Shown piece after piece: positions 13,759 to 14,113 of a stretch of DNA of 14,113 bases (the first letter of the stretch is position 1; every line of letters starts with the position of its first letter). Origin of the DNA: an uncultured Oscillospiraceae bacterium (GTDB lineage Bacteria; Bacillota; Clostridia; Oscillospirales; Oscillospiraceae). Position numbers and translations under genes: made by a program. The stretch spans positions 1 through 14,113 of the forward strand of contig CAKTIH010000055.1 in the NCBI GenBank assembly GCA_934565615.1, read 5' to 3'. The notes below the pieces were generated by a model, which was not told the DNA's origin, made no database searches, and worked only from the letters and a program-made list of their open reading frames with translations.

Positions 13759-14113
13759 ATGAGAAAGCCTAAGGTCGTTTGTTTTCGTTATAAGAGATAT
13801 AATGATATTTATGTCAGCGACGTGTCTTTTTCAACCGATGCAGTGCTGTCAATGTTAGATGCTTTTCCGGATCAAAAGATAATTGTTCTGATAGAATCAG
13901 ATGAAAATAATATCCAAACATTATCGTCGATAGGCAAAAGCATAGGAATAGCAGAGGCAGTGCCCCACTTCCCCGTGCCAAGATTTTCAGCAGCTTGCAG
14001 CAAAATGGAACTGCATTGTTTGTTCAGCCACGTTAATGTGAATGATATTGAAGGGACGTTTATAGCCAGCATAAACAACAGCGTTATACCGAACGAGTTG
14101 ATCTGCTCTATAG
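13759..14113 (+). CDS. Hypothetical protein, 3' end outside the window
   Basis: An open frame of 118 codons with no stop before the right edge. It starts at an ATG preceded by GGAGAG at 5 nt spacing. It begins MRKPKVVCFRYKRYNDIYVS and continues with DQKIIVLIESDENN and PHFPVPRFSAACSKMELHC. I do not recognise it. There is no signal peptide or membrane segment in the visible part, which looks soluble and of alternating strand/helix character. It follows the Fic gene by 89 nt with no terminator-like U-tract and no convincing own promoter, so it may be co-transcribed. Its AT-rich codon use matches the Fic gene. A functional link to Fic is only suggested by position. Confidence 0.7.
   Translation, partial: MRKPKVVCFRYKRYNDIYVSDVSFSTDAVLSMLDAFPDQKIIVLIESDENNIQTLSSIGKSIGIAEAVPHFPVPRFSAACSKMELHCLFSHVNVNDIEGTFIASINNSVIPNELICSI

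Overview
The window reads as a piece of a GC-rich Firmicutes chromosome, most likely a gut-type clostridium of the Oscillospirales/Ruminococcaceae kind. This rests on strong AGGAGG-type ribosome binding sites, a lipobox-bearing ABC binding protein with a low-complexity Ala/Thr/Glu linker, a well-supported TTG start, and sugar-uptake genes with no ATPase gene beside them. It is inferred from style and family resemblance, not from a marker gene. All eleven genes are on the + strand.

Region 1 (1-9270) is an alpha-glucan/maltodextrin locus. It runs: the C-terminal part of a glycogen/maltodextrin phosphorylase; a pseudouridine-kinase-like PfkB kinase starting 1 nt after it; a hairpin-array repeat and a strong terminator; a LacI-family regulator with its own promoter and three operator-like palindromes; a sugar-binding lipoprotein; two MalF/MalG-type permeases; and the 4-alpha-glucanotransferase MalQ. 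Inferred joint function: the transporter imports malto-oligosaccharides, MalQ remodels them into longer chains, the phosphorylase releases glucose-1-phosphate, and the LacI protein senses the sugar. The ATPase must be encoded elsewhere, as is common for this transporter family.

Region 2 (9344-12324) is a separate two-gene redox operon with a near-consensus extended -10 promoter, an imperfect palindrome at the probable transcription start, and a terminator. It encodes a CrtI/carotenoid-isomerase-like FAD oxidoreductase and, overlapping it by 8 nt, a flavodoxin-reductase-type protein fused to a plant-type 2Fe-2S ferredoxin domain. The layout suggests an NAD(P)H to FAD to 2Fe-2S to FAD-enzyme electron chain acting on an unknown, probably unsaturated, substrate. 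This is the best candidate here for an undescribed system.

Region 3 (12217-14113) is visibly more AT-rich and looks like accessory DNA. Its first 450 bases hold no gene but many structures: a solo copy of the hairpin repeat, a terminator, a 70-nt imperfect inverted repeat resembling a small mobile-element remnant, two more stem-loops, a 3 x 12-bp tandem repeat and a promoter. A Fic-domain AMP-transferase gene follows, then an unrecognised gene that runs off the right edge.

Gene-free stretches: 2962-3407 and 12217-12670 are described feature by feature. In 3147-3299 nothing specific was recognised. No rRNA, tRNA, CRISPR array or intact transposase gene was seen.
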